From NCBI GenBank assembly GCA_045535505.1, contig JAZSLU010000004.1, forward strand, positions 62,001 to 126,000: 64,000 bases of DNA, written 5' to 3'. The stretch is from CAKSST01 sp045535505. Its GTDB lineage: Bacteria; Bacillota; Clostridia; Oscillospirales; Acutalibacteraceae. Under the pieces are notes generated by a model. That model was given only the letters and a program-made list of their open reading frames with translations, was not told where the DNA came from and ran no database searches. The position numbers and the translations under genes were made by a program. Shown one piece after another: positions 1-8,068 of the stretch. Numbering within the stretch: the stretch's first letter is position 1; every line of letters begins with the position of its first letter.

Positions 1-1
1 A

Positions 2-112
2 AAAATCGATTTCCAAATTGAAGCGGGTGTTTCAAAAACAGTTATTCAAAACCTTAGTGACATCGGCGCTTTTGGCGATTTGCCCGAAACAGGACAACTT
101 TCATTTTTCTAA
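2..112 (+). CDS. polC: DNA polymerase III PolC-type alpha subunit, C-terminal end (partial)
   Basis: Only the last 36 residues are in the window, entering from the left edge and ending at a TAA at 110-112. The tail reads as a helix containing GVSKTVIQNL followed by GDLPETGQLSFF. A C-terminus of the form LP-x-x-x-QLS-L/F-F is characteristic of the Gram-positive replicative polymerase PolC. It would be the leading-strand replicase. The fragment is short, so DnaE-type polymerases with a similar ending cannot be fully excluded. A strong hairpin terminator follows directly. Confidence 0.75.
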   Translation, partial: KIDFQIEAGVSKTVIQNLSDIGAFGDLPETGQLSFF

Positions 113-146
113 AAAACAAACGACCCTTCAGGGTCGTTTGTTTTTT
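111..146 (+). terminator. Rho-independent terminator after polC
   Basis: A nearly perfect inverted repeat (AACAAACGACCCT / AGGGTCGTTTGTT) is flanked by an A-run on the left and a T-run on the right, so it can terminate transcription in both directions. It separates polC from the convergent XRE regulator gene. Confidence 0.9.
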
Positions 147-180
147 AGAATGCAAAATTGAAAATGCAAAAATCTAATGA

Positions 181-423
181 CTATTTTATTTCTTGCTGTA
201 GATTCTTAAACGTTTCGGTATTGAAAAAATCATAAAGAGAAATTTCTAAACCGTCACATAATTTTTTGAGTGTAACAATACCTGCGTTTTTACTTCCGCC
301 ATTAATTATGTTCTTTAAAGTTGAGGGAGGAACAGCCGATATTCTGGCGAGAGCATTTACGGACAATTTATTTTTCTCGCATAACTCCAACAATCTGTTT
401 GCTATTGCTTTTCTTGTATCCAT
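181..423 (-). CDS. XRE-family helix-turn-helix regulator, 80 aa
   Basis: This is a stand-alone Cro/C1-type DNA-binding protein. Residues 7-62 carry the five-helix HTH pattern: RLLELCEKNKLSVNALAR, then a recognition helix VPPSTLKNIINGG, then LKKLCDGLEISLYDFF. There is no effector domain, so it probably acts as a small repressor or antirepressor. A Shine-Dalgarno (AGAGGTG) lies just upstream of the ATG. It is divergent from the SLOG gene at 537; the 110-bp gap holds two identical palindromes that are good operator candidates for this protein, an inference from position. Confidence 0.88.
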   Translation of the reverse strand: MDTRKAIANRLLELCEKNKLSVNALARISAVPPSTLKNIINGGSKNAGIVTLKKLCDGLEISLYDFFNTETFKNLQQEIK

Positions 424-478
424 AATATCACCTCTAAAACCTTTATATTTAGTTTATGATTTTTGAAAGAACATTAAC

Positions 479-510
479 GACCATATATGGACTTTTTGGA
501 CCATATATGG
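479..510. promoter_or_regulatory. Twin CCATATATGG palindromes, putative operators
   Basis: The 12-mer GACCATATATGG occurs at 479-490 and again at 499-510. Each contains the perfect palindrome CCATATATGG, with centres exactly 20 bp apart (two helical turns). The first overlaps a possible -10 region downstream of TTGAAA (463-468). The placement between a divergent HTH regulator and its neighbour fits cooperative repressor binding. Confidence 0.6.
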
Positions 511-536
511 TAAACTTGTTTTGGCGGTGATAAAAT

Positions 537-1019
537 ATGTATGAAAATACGTGTTGTTTTATCGGTCATAGAAAGATAACTGTGACCGATCAATTAAAAA
601 AGCGATTATATGAAATTATCGAAAAATTAATTGTTTGTGAAAACGTACACAATTTTCTTTTCGGTAGCAAAAGTCAATTTAATGACCTGTGTCATGAAGT
701 TGTAAGTAATATGAAAAAAAGATACCCTTACATAAAACGAATTTACGTAAGGGCAGAATATCAGGATATAAATGATGATTATAAAAAGTATATATTAGAA
801 GGCTATGAGCAAACCTGTTTTCCCGATAAGGTTATGGGTGCAGGTAGGGCGGCGTATGTTAAGCGTAATTTTGAAATGATAAAAAACAGCAATTTTTGTG
901 TGGTATATTATGATTATAAATATAATCCCATAACGCGAAAAAGCGGAACAAAAATTGCTTTTGAATATGCTACAAAGTTAAAAAGGAAAATCATAAACGC
1001 TTTGGCTAACGAAGAATGA
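537..1019 (+). CDS. SLOG-superfamily (YpsA/DUF1273-like) protein, 160 aa
   Basis: The N-terminus CCFIGHRKI is the first beta strand and glycine loop typical of the YpsA/DUF1273 branch of the SLOG (Rossmann-like) superfamily. The C-terminal half has FCVVYYDY followed by KSGTKIAFEYA, matching the conserved strand and GTK/GT-helix that line the nucleotide pocket. SLOG proteins are thought to bind or process nucleotides or nucleotide-derived ligands; no substrate can be assigned here. No membrane segment or fused effector is seen. A good RBS (GGCGGTGA) precedes the ATG. The gene stands alone between the putative operators and a terminator at 1031, so it is probably controlled by the divergent XRE protein. 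Confidence 0.8.
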   Translation: MYENTCCFIGHRKITVTDQLKKRLYEIIEKLIVCENVHNFLFGSKSQFNDLCHEVVSNMKKRYPYIKRIYVRAEYQDINDDYKKYILEGYEQTCFPDKVMGAGRAAYVKRNFEMIKNSNFCVVYYDYKYNPITRKSGTKIAFEYATKLKRKIINALANEE

Positions 1020-1030
1020 TTAAAAGGTAG

Positions 1031-1056
1031 GGGTGATTCACGAATCGCCCGTTTTT
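1031..1056 (+). terminator. Terminator after SLOG gene
   Basis: The stem GGGTGATT / AATCGCCC closes a CACG loop and is followed by GTTTTTG. It is an eight-pair hairpin with one G-T wobble and a T-run. Confidence 0.8.
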
Positions 1057-1141
1057 GTTCACAAAAAATTTGCAAAGAAATTTATATAAACATATTGACG
1101 AGTTATATAAATTATGCTAATGTATAATCAAGGTGATAATT

Positions 1142-1777
1142 ATGAAAAAAGTTTTATACAGTATGATGCTTGACGAGGATGTTATAAACCAAATTGATAT
1201 TCTCGCACACAAGGCAGGGACAAACCGCTCTGCAATGGTCAACCGCATCTTAGCCGAGCATATTAATTTTATAACTCCCGAACGGCGAGTGAGCGATATT
1301 TTCAATTCTATAACCGCTCTGCTTGATACACAATGTGGCTTGGTCCCCAATGTTGCGCAAAATGCAATGACCATGTCGCTTAAAAGCGCTTTGCAATACC
1401 GCTATCGTCCAACCTTAAAATATGAGGTTGAGTTTTATAGGGCAAATGATGATTATATGGGGCAGCTCACCGTAAAACTTCGCACACAGTCGGCAGAACT
1501 CATATCTCAACTGGGCGACTTTTTTGCCGCTTGGAAAGCGGTGGAAGAAGAATATCTTTCAATGCCCGTAAACTGCGTTTTGACCGATTCAAAATTTGTT
1601 CGTGCTCTTTGCGCACCAAAAAGAGCGTGTACGTCAGATGAATTGGCACAAGTTTTGCACAGTTACGTCACCTTGATGGATAAGGCAATAAAAAAATATC
1701 TTGCAAACAAGTTGAATCTTGCAGACCTTAAAGGAATGTATGTGGCTTGGCTTGTCAATACTGATATCAGACTGTAA
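1142..1777 (+). CDS. Ribbon-helix-helix (CopG/Arc-like) regulator upstream of clpB, 211 aa
   Basis: Residues 1-40 form a ribbon-helix-helix module: a strand with LYSMMLDEDVINQIDILAHKAG, then TNRSAMVNRILAEHI, the usual N/R-S-A/E-x-V-x-R helix. The remaining ~170 residues are an uncharacterised alpha/beta region with no recognised motif. The ATG at 1142 is preferred over an in-frame GTG at 1133 because the AAGGTG Shine-Dalgarno at 1130-1135 would overlap the GTG. The stop lies 13 bp before the clpB ATG, so the two are almost certainly co-transcribed. This suggests a regulator of, or partner to, ClpB, but nothing in the sequence proves it. Confidence 0.75.
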   Translation: MKKVLYSMMLDEDVINQIDILAHKAGTNRSAMVNRILAEHINFITPERRVSDIFNSITALLDTQCGLVPNVAQNAMTMSLKSALQYRYRPTLKYEVEFYRANDDYMGQLTVKLRTQSAELISQLGDFFAAWKAVEEEYLSMPVNCVLTDSKFVRALCAPKRACTSDELAQVLHSYVTLMDKAIKKYLANKLNLADLKGMYVAWLVNTDIRL

Positions 1778-1790
1778 AGGAGGAAATTTT

Positions 1791-4376
1791 ATGAATGTTG
1801 AAAATTATACGCAAAAAACAATGCAAATGTTAAATGCGGCGCAAAACATTGCAGCCGATAAACAAAACCAGTTTATAACACCTGAACATTTGCTCTATGC
1901 TTTAATAGACCAGCCTGATGGACTTATAGGCTCTCTTTTAACAAAATTGGGAGTCGATACAAACGCTGTCTTGTCAGAGCTTGATGCAATAATTTCAGCT
2001 TTGCCGAAAGTGAGCGGTAATGTAAGGCTTTCTCTTTCGCCCGAAGCCGATAAGGTTTTGCGTACAGCTACAAAAAATGCCGAAAAATCGGGCGATAGTT
2101 TTTTGTCGGTCGAGCATATTATGCTTGGCATATTCGAGAACGCCACCGCCGCCATAAAGCGCCTTTTTGCAGATCACGCAATTACAAAAAAGGCATTCAT
2201 AGAACAACTGCAAAAGGTTAAAACGGCGCCAATCACCAGCGACAATCCCGAAAGCACTTTTGATGCTCTGTCAAAATACGGAACCGACCTTGTAGAGCGG
2301 GCAAGAACAAAAAAGCTTGATCCTGTTATCGGCAGAGATTTAGAAATAAGAAACGTTATTCGTATTTTGTCTCGCAAAACAAAAAACAACCCCGTGTTAA
2401 TAGGCGAACCCGGTGTCGGTAAAACCGCAATAGCAGAGGGCCTTGCACAACGAATTGTGCGGGGTGACGTGCCTGACGGACTTCGCGACCGTAAGGTTTT
2501 CTCGCTTGATATGGGAGCACTTATTGCAGGTGCAAAATATCGCGGCGAGTTCGAGGAGCGCCTAAAAGCCGTCTTGGAAGAAATTAAAAATTCAAACGGC
2601 GAAATAATTTTGTTCATTGACGAACTGCATACAATAGTCGGTGCGGGAAAAACCGACGGCAGTATGGATGCGGGTAACCTCTTAAAGCCCATGCTTGCGA
2701 GGGGAGAACTGCATTGTATCGGCGCAACTACGTTGGATGAATATCGCAAATACATTGAAAAAGATGCCGCGCTCGAACGCCGTTTTCAGCCTGTTATGGT
2801 TAAAGAACCCGACGTTGAAGATACCATTTCAATTTTGCGCGGCCTTAAAGAGCGTTATGAAAATTTCCATTCTGTTCGCATACACGATGCTGCGCTCGTC
2901 ACGGCGGCAACCTTGTCGGACCGTTATATTACAGACCGATTTTTGCCCGACAAGGCAATCGACCTTGTTGACGAGGCTTGTGCGCTCATCCGTACCGAGA
3001 TGGATTCAATGCCCGCCGAGCTTGATGATATGCGCCGCCGCATAATGCAGTTAGAAATTGAAGAAACGGCGCTCAAAAAGGAAACAGACTTATTGTCTGT
3101 TGACCGTCACGAAAAAATAATACAAGAACTTGCAAATCTAAAAGACGAGTTCAAAGAGAAAAAATCACTCTGGGAGAGCGAAAAAAATCAGGCAGACGAA
3201 GTTGGCAGAATAAAACAAGAAATTGAACGTGTCAACGGTGAAATTGAATCGGCGCAGCTGTCGTACGACTATGAAAAAGCCGCTCGTTTGCGTTATAGTG
3301 ACCTACCAAGGCTGCAAAAAGACCTTGAAAACGCTCAAATAAAAGCCGAAAACAGCAAATCAACTTCAATGGTACGAGACACCGTTACAGAGGAAGAAAT
3401 TGCGGGTATAGTGTCAAAATGGACCGGCATACCCGTTACAAAACTTGTTGAAAGTGAGCGCCAAAAACTATTAAGGCTTGATGAGCAAATCCACAAACGT
3501 GTTATCGGTCAAGACGATGCCGTACAGCGTGTTGCCGATGCAATTCTTCGTTCCCGTGCGGGTATTGCAGACCCAAATAAACCTATAGGCAGTTTTCTGT
3601 TTTTAGGACCCACAGGTGTCGGCAAAACCGAACTTGCAAAATCCTTGGCAGAGTGTCTTTTTGATGACGAGCGTAATATGGTACGCATCGATATGAGCGA
3701 ATATATGGAAAAATTTTCGGTCTCTCGCCTTATAGGTGCTCCTCCCGGATATGTCGGATATGATGAGGGCGGCCAACTTACCGAAGCGGTCAGAAGAAAC
3801 CCTTATTCCGTGGTTTTGTTTGACGAAATTGAAAAAGCCCATCCAGATGTGTTTAATGTGATGTTGCAACTGCTCGATGACGGCAGAGTGACCGACTCTC
3901 AGGGAAGAGTAGTAGATTTTAAAAACACCGTTGTGATACTCACATCTAATATTGGTAGCGCTCATTTGCTTGAGGGAATAACCGCAAACGGAGAGATTGA
4001 GCAAAAAGCGCAGGATGCCGTAATGGAAGAGTTGCGACGCAGTTTCAGACCTGAATTTTTAAACCGTCTTGACGAAATTATAATGTTCCGCCCCTTAACC
4101 AAAACAGACCTTGCGTTAATCGTAGATAAGCTTGTCGAGTCTCTGCACAGCAGGCTTAAAGAAAAAACACTAACGTTTGATATTACACAAGAAGCAAAAG
4201 AGCTTATAATTAACAGAGGCTTTGATGCGGTTTGGGGTGCAAGACCGCTAAAACGTTTTATACAAAGTCAGGTTGAAACCTTGATTGCTCGCACATTGCT
4301 TGAAAGCAATCCCCCCGCCAACTCAAAAATTACAGTCTGTCTTGAAAAAGACCAATTAAATTGCAAAATATCATAA
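1791..4376 (+). CDS. clpB: ClpB disaggregase (Hsp100), 861 aa
   Basis: ClpB is an ATP-driven hexameric disaggregase that rescues aggregated cytosolic proteins with DnaK. The order of parts is an N-terminal double Clp repeat (about 1-150), a first AAA+ domain with Walker A GEPGVGKT near residue 205 and FIDELHT, a coiled-coil middle domain (about 400-525), and a second AAA+ domain with GPTGVGKT near residue 606 and the pore loop GYVGYDEGG. It ends with the D2 small domain. The full middle domain and length separate it from ClpC and ClpA, and no ClpP-binding tripeptide stands out. The ATG at 1791 has an ideal AAAGGAGG Shine-Dalgarno; upstream in-frame starts would run into the preceding gene. 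Confidence 0.96.
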   Translation: MNVENYTQKTMQMLNAAQNIAADKQNQFITPEHLLYALIDQPDGLIGSLLTKLGVDTNAVLSELDAIISALPKVSGNVRLSLSPEADKVLRTATKNAEKSGDSFLSVEHIMLGIFENATAAIKRLFADHAITKKAFIEQLQKVKTAPITSDNPESTFDALSKYGTDLVERARTKKLDPVIGRDLEIRNVIRILSRKTKNNPVLIGEPGVGKTAIAEGLAQRIVRGDVPDGLRDRKVFSLDMGALIAGAKYRGEFEERLKAVLEEIKNSNGEIILFIDELHTIVGAGKTDGSMDAGNLLKPMLARGELHCIGATTLDEYRKYIEKDAALERRFQPVMVKEPDVEDTISILRGLKERYENFHSVRIHDAALVTAATLSDRYITDRFLPDKAIDLVDEACALIRTEMDSMPAELDDMRRRIMQLEIEETALKKETDLLSVDRHEKIIQELANLKDEFKEKKSLWESEKNQADEVGRIKQEIERVNGEIESAQLSYDYEKAARLRYSDLPRLQKDLENAQIKAENSKSTSMVRDTVTEEEIAGIVSKWTGIPVTKLVESERQKLLRLDEQIHKRVIGQDDAVQRVADAILRSRAGIADPNKPIGSFLFLGPTGVGKTELAKSLAECLFDDERNMVRIDMSEYMEKFSVSRLIGAPPGYVGYDEGGQLTEAVRRNPYSVVLFDEIEKAHPDVFNVMLQLLDDGRVTDSQGRVVDFKNTVVILTSNIGSAHLLEGITANGEIEQKAQDAVMEELRRSFRPEFLNRLDEIIMFRPLTKTDLALIVDKLVESLHSRLKEKTLTFDITQEAKELIINRGFDAVWGARPLKRFIQSQVETLIARTLLESNPPANSKITVCLEKDQLNCKIS

Positions 4377-4380
4377 AAAA

Positions 4381-4422
4381 TGCGGTTTTGCCCTACAAAA
4401 GCGGGTCAAAACCGCGTTTTAT
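4381..4422 (+). terminator. Terminator after clpB
   Basis: GCGGTTTTGCCC pairs with GGGTCAAAACCGC (one mismatch) around a short loop and is followed by GTTTT. It is the first of two tandem hairpins downstream of clpB. Confidence 0.8.
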
Positions 4423-4426
4423 CACT

Positions 4427-4458
4427 AAAAAGGTTACAATTTGTAACCTTTTCTTTTT
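4427..4458 (+). terminator. Second hairpin, terminator or operator-like palindrome
   Basis: AAAAGGTTACAA and TTGTAACCTTTT form an almost loop-free palindrome followed by CTTTTTAT. It could be a second terminator. The GGTTACAA/TTGTAACC core recurs near the next promoter, so it may also be a protein-binding site. Confidence 0.55.
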
Positions 4459-4539
4459 ATGAAAGTTGTCAATTATACGAAAAAATGTTTGCAATAATTG
4501 TGCAATATAACGAAAAAGTTTCAAAAAATAATAAAAAGA

Positions 4540-4567
4540 TTGCAATTTTGTAACTTTTGGTTATAAT
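4540..4567 (+). promoter_or_regulatory. Sigma-A-type promoter for the M23 peptidase gene
   Basis: TTGCAA (4540-4545) and a perfect TATAAT (4562-4567) are separated by 16 bp. The spacer contains TTGTAAC, and a related inverted repeat (TTGTAACC...GGTTGCAA, 4591-4610) lies in the 5' leader. Confidence 0.7.
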
Positions 4568-4640
4568 GAAATATGTAATTTGTTTTAATTTTGTAACCAA
4601 ATGGTTGCAAAGGGCAACATAAATTTAAAGGAATGATTTT

Positions 4641-5924
4641 TTGAAAAAGTTTTTTGAAGGTGTAAAAAGCATTATAAACCTTTGTGTCAATAAATGCCGC
4701 ACCTACTTACAAAAGACAATTAAATATGTAAAATCAACCTCAGCGCTTCTTGCGGCGTCAAGCTTAAGTGTAAAGTTATCTGCTGTTGCTGCAAGTGTTT
4801 GCCTTGTTGCAGTAAGCACGGTTACCGTTTACGGTCTTTCTATGACATACGGTGTTTCTTATAATGGCAATGTTATCGCCTATGTAGAAGAAAAAGAGGT
4901 TGTTGACGAGGCTGTCAAAATTGTTGCGGACACACTTTTAAGTGAAAACACTTTTGAGTATATAAAGGATGTAAACTGTGTGCCATCGTTGCTCGGTGCA
5001 TCAAAAATTGTTGATGCAAACGCTGTTGCACAGGCATTACTCAACGAATGTGACCAGGTTATCAAGTGCGGTCGCCTTATTGTTGACGGCAAAACTTATC
5101 TTTGCGCAACCAGCGCGCAAGCAATAAAAAACACGTTTGATGCAAGGCTTAATTCCTTTGCAACAGGAAATGACGGCGAAAGTGTAGCATATCTTGATGA
5201 TTTTGATATTGTTGAAGGCTATTGCCTTAAAGGTGAAATTATTGCAGACCAAAATCTTGATTCGTACGCAGCAAATTTTTCTGTTAAAACAATTTCAACA
5301 ATAACATATACCGAAAAAATTGCATACAAAACAATTAACAAAACAACCTCTCAACGCGACACAAACTATAAGCGTGTTACAACTGCTGGTGTTAAGGGTG
5401 AAAAGAGCGTTACAGCACGAATTGAAACTGTGAACGGTGTTGAGCAGTCGAGAGAAATTATATCAGAAACTGTTACAAAACAGCCTGTTGATCAGGTTGT
5501 TGTCACGGGTACCGCAAAGGTTAAAACAACCACTCAAAAAAGCTCAAAAGCGGGGTCTTTTATTTGGCCTGTTGCAAAGGCTGAGAGACAATATATAAGT
5601 TCTTATTTCGGTGACGGAAGAGGTCATAAAGGCTGGGATATTTGTTCGCCCAAGGGCACGGCAATTTACGCCTCAAAAGCCGGTACGGTAATCGTGTCGG
5701 GTTGGAGTACATCTGGCTACGGCAAATATATCGTAATCGACCACGGCAATGGCTATTCAACGCTTTATTCTCATTGCAGTGAGCTGTATGTAAAAGTGGG
5801 AGATAAGGTTAACGCAGGTGAAACCATCGCAGCGGTCGGTATGACAGGCAGAGCAACCGGTAACCATCTGCATTTTGAGATAAGAATAAACGGTGTCGCA
5901 CAAAACCCTAACAGATATTTTTAA
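4641..5924 (+). CDS. Membrane-anchored G5-domain / M23 peptidoglycan endopeptidase, 427 aa
   Basis: This is a predicted cell-wall hydrolase of the lysostaphin/LytM (M23) family. A single hydrophobic segment near residues 45-68 anchors it with the bulk outside. Residues about 215-295 resemble a G5 domain (repeated T-x-x-x-x-x-Y-K pattern and GVKGEK), often linked to glycan binding. The C-terminal M23 domain shows the zinc ligands H329 and D333 (HKGWD) and H409/H411 in HLHFE. The start is a TTG at 4641 with an upstream AAAGGAA; no suitable ATG is in frame. It is transcribed alone between its promoter and a strong terminator at 5941. It may act in division or sporulation wall remodelling, an inference from the family. 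Confidence 0.88.
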   Translation: MKKFFEGVKSIINLCVNKCRTYLQKTIKYVKSTSALLAASSLSVKLSAVAASVCLVAVSTVTVYGLSMTYGVSYNGNVIAYVEEKEVVDEAVKIVADTLLSENTFEYIKDVNCVPSLLGASKIVDANAVAQALLNECDQVIKCGRLIVDGKTYLCATSAQAIKNTFDARLNSFATGNDGESVAYLDDFDIVEGYCLKGEIIADQNLDSYAANFSVKTISTITYTEKIAYKTINKTTSQRDTNYKRVTTAGVKGEKSVTARIETVNGVEQSREIISETVTKQPVDQVVVTGTAKVKTTTQKSSKAGSFIWPVAKAERQYISSYFGDGRGHKGWDICSPKGTAIYASKAGTVIVSGWSTSGYGKYIVIDHGNGYSTLYSHCSELYVKVGDKVNAGETIAAVGMTGRATGNHLHFEIRINGVAQNPNRYF

Positions 5925-5940
5925 TAAATAAAACATTTGC

Positions 5941-5976
5941 AAGTCCGGCAGGATTTTCCTGTCGGACTTTTTTTGT
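5941..5976 (+). terminator. Terminator after M23 gene
   Basis: AAGTCCGGCAGGA pairs with TCCTGTCGGACTT around a TTT loop, followed by seven T residues. Confidence 0.92.
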
Positions 5977-5985
5977 TTATTACAC

Positions 5986-6014
5986 TTGATAATAGTTATA
6001 AAATATAGTATAAT
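5986..6014 (+). promoter_or_regulatory. Sigma-A-type promoter for the miaB run
   Basis: TTGATA (5986-5991) and TATAAT (6009-6014) have the optimal 17-bp spacer, about 45 bp before the miaB start. No equally clear promoter is seen between here and 21.9 kb, so it may head a long transcript. Confidence 0.8.
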
Positions 6015-6060
6015 AAATTGATTATTATGAGCGTATTATGCTCAAAGGAGTTTTTATAAC

Positions 6061-7461
6061 TTGTCAGACGTAAAATTAACCAATGAAATTTTAGATAATA
6101 CTTTGCAACAAGTAGCGCAAGTTCGCTGTTTGTTAGAGCAAAAATTTAATAAAAAATTAACTGCAAGTGTGCAAACCTACGGGTGTCAGCAAAACGTTAA
6201 TGACAGTCAGTTTGTCAAAGGTCTGCTTTCTAAAATGGGATATACAATTGTCGAACAACCCCAAGATGCAGATTTGGTTGTTTTCAACACCTGTGCGGTT
6301 CGTGAACATGCCGAAATGCGAGTGTTCGGCAATATAGGTGCACTCAAAAAAAGCAAAAAAGAAAATCCCGATATGCTTATTGCAATAATGGGCTGTATGT
6401 CACAGCAAGAGGTTATTGCAAAAAAGATAAAACAAAGCTATCCGTATGTTGATATTGTTCTCGGCACTGGTGCGGCGCACTTGCTGCCACAGGCAATTTA
6501 TTCAAAATTAACAAAGAAAAAAAGAGTCTTTGGTGATGCTCTTTGTCAAGATATTGTTGAGGGACTGCCCGTTGACCGAGAAAATTCTTTGCGCGGTTGG
6601 TTGCCGATAATGTATGGCTGTAATAATTTTTGCTCATACTGTATAGTGCCTTACGTTCGTGGCAGAGAACGTTCCCGCAAACCCGAAGATATTATTGCTG
6701 AAGCAAAAGAACTTATAGCATCGGGTGTAAAAGAGATAACGTTGCTTGGGCAAAATGTTAACTCTTACGGCAATACTGAAGATTTCAAAACCGACTTTTC
6801 AGATATTTTGCGAATGATAAACGACCTTGAGGGCGATTTTCGCATCAGTTTTATGACCTCGCACCCGAAAGATTGCACAGAAAAACTTATTCGTACAATA
6901 GCCGAGTGCAAAAAGGTCAGCCGCCGCATACATCTGCCGTTCCAAAGCGGAAGCGACCGCATTTTAAAATTGATGAATCGAAGATACACTGCCAAGAAAT
7001 ATTTAGACCTTATCAATCTCGCTAAAAAAACAATACCGGACGTCACCTTTACAAGTGATATTATCGTTGGCTTCCCAGGCGAAACCGAACAAGATTTTGA
7101 AGACACTTTAAACTTGGTGCGTCAGGTTGAATTTTTGTCGCTGTTCACCTTCATTTATTCCAAAAGACAGGGTACACCCGCCGCAACAATGGATGACCCG
7201 ACTACAGACGCACAGAAAAAAGAGCGCTTTTCGCGGTTGCTAAAACTGCAAGACGATATGGCACAAAGGGTCAACAGCAAAATGGTTGGCAAAACCGTCA
7301 CCGTGCTTTGCGACGGTAAAGGCAGGCTTGAAGGTAAACTTGCGGGCAGAGCAATTAACGATGCGGTGGTTGAGTTTGACGGCGATGATAACCTTATAGG
7401 ACAATTTGTGAATGTAAAAATTGAAAAGCTTTCTAACGTTTTAGAGGGCATAATCATATAA
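6061..7461 (+). CDS. miaB: MiaB tRNA-2-methylthio-N6-(dimethylallyl)adenosine synthase, 466 aa
   Basis: This radical-SAM methylthiotransferase converts i6A37 to ms2i6A37 in tRNAs reading UNN codons. The N-terminal UPF0004 domain carries the auxiliary-cluster cysteines (TYGCQQN, NTCAVR and GCMSQ). The radical-SAM domain has C187-N-N-F-C191-S-Y-C194, and a C-terminal TRAM domain covers about 400-464. The start is TTG at 6061 behind an AAAGGAG Shine-Dalgarno at a normal distance. The YlbF/YmcA-like gene is 24 bp downstream; the miaB-ymcA pairing is also seen in Bacillus. miaA, which makes the i6A substrate, lies 5 kb further along the same strand. Confidence 0.96.
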   Translation: MSDVKLTNEILDNTLQQVAQVRCLLEQKFNKKLTASVQTYGCQQNVNDSQFVKGLLSKMGYTIVEQPQDADLVVFNTCAVREHAEMRVFGNIGALKKSKKENPDMLIAIMGCMSQQEVIAKKIKQSYPYVDIVLGTGAAHLLPQAIYSKLTKKKRVFGDALCQDIVEGLPVDRENSLRGWLPIMYGCNNFCSYCIVPYVRGRERSRKPEDIIAEAKELIASGVKEITLLGQNVNSYGNTEDFKTDFSDILRMINDLEGDFRISFMTSHPKDCTEKLIRTIAECKKVSRRIHLPFQSGSDRILKLMNRRYTAKKYLDLINLAKKTIPDVTFTSDIIVGFPGETEQDFEDTLNLVRQVEFLSLFTFIYSKRQGTPAATMDDPTTDAQKKERFSRLLKLQDDMAQRVNSKMVGKTVTVLCDGKGRLEGKLAGRAINDAVVEFDGDDNLIGQFVNVKIEKLSNVLEGIII

Positions 7462-7485
7462 AAATTTTTTTAAGGAGAAATCATT

Positions 7486-7887
7486 ATGGATATTATTAAA
7501 CTTACAAGACAACTTGGAGCCGAGCTTCAAAAAGATGAGCGTTACATTGCTTTTACAAAAGCAAGCGAGGCTAACGATAAAGATGAGGCATTGCAAAATC
7601 AAATTGGTGAGTTCAATATTGCAAGAGCAGAACTTGACCGCGTGCTTTCAAGCGAGGATGCCGACCAGTCAAAAATTGACGAATTAAATGCAAAACTTGG
7701 TGAAATTTACAGACAAATTATGTCTAATTCTTTGATGGAAGAGTACAACAAAGCAAGAACCGATTTGGATGCGCTTATTAGTCAAATCACAGGCATTCTT
7801 GCTATGTGTGCTAACGGCGCCGACCCCGAAACATGTGAGCCTTCATCCTGTGCAGGTAACTGCTCGTCTTGCGGTGGTTGCCACTAA
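7486..7887 (+). CDS. YlbF/YmcA (Ric-type) family protein with Cys-rich tail, 133 aa
   Basis: The first ~105 residues are an all-helical YlbF/YmcA fold: long amphipathic helices with ELQKDERYIAF and MSNSLMEEYNKA. In Bacillus, YlbF, YmcA and YaaT form a complex that carries [4Fe-4S] clusters and affects RNA processing. Here the last ~25 residues hold five cysteines (ETCEPSSCAGNCSSCGGCH), a credible cluster- or metal-binding tail. An AAGGAG RBS precedes the ATG. It follows miaB closely, in keeping with the reported link between Ric proteins and tRNA modification. Which paralogue it corresponds to cannot be told from sequence alone. Confidence 0.85.
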   Translation: MDIIKLTRQLGAELQKDERYIAFTKASEANDKDEALQNQIGEFNIARAELDRVLSSEDADQSKIDELNAKLGEIYRQIMSNSLMEEYNKARTDLDALISQITGILAMCANGADPETCEPSSCAGNCSSCGGCH

Positions 7888-7894
7888 TTTTTGA

Positions 7895-8052
7895 GCCAAA
7901 GCGTTCAAACCTGAACCGGCCTTAAAGGGCTGATTTTAGGCGGCTTTCGGCGAGAGCGCACATATAGGATTACTGGATTCATGAGTATTTTAATAAAGCC
8001 ACAGCAGAAAACACTTGTTTTTTAAATCTGATTCGAGTTTGAATGCTTTGGC
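7895..8052 (+). repeat. Structured intergenic repeat, copy 1 (before mutS); candidate ncRNA
   Basis: This 158-bp element fills almost the whole gap between the YlbF-like gene and mutS. Its ends are complementary over a long terminal helix (GCCAAAGCGTTCAAAC with GTTTGAATGCTTTGGC, one G-U). Inside are a CGGCC/GGCTG hairpin and a GGCTTT/AAAGCC helix enclosing further small hairpins. A second copy sits before mutL at 10660 with an identical ~85-bp core. Differences between copies inside helices keep pairing only if the plus strand is the RNA. The mutS RBS (AAAGGG) lies immediately after the closing helix. I do not recognise it as a known riboswitch. Confidence 0.8.
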
Positions 8053-8068
8053 AAAAGGGATTGATTAA

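Noticed and set aside
1133..1141. GTG at 1133 as the start of the RHH gene
   Set aside because: It overlaps the AAGGTG Shine-Dalgarno that serves the ATG at 1142.
7895..8052. Known riboswitch (c-di-GMP, THF, ydaO-type) or hammerhead/twister ribozyme before mutS
   Set aside because: The conserved cores of those classes as I know them are not present; the element is reported as unassigned.
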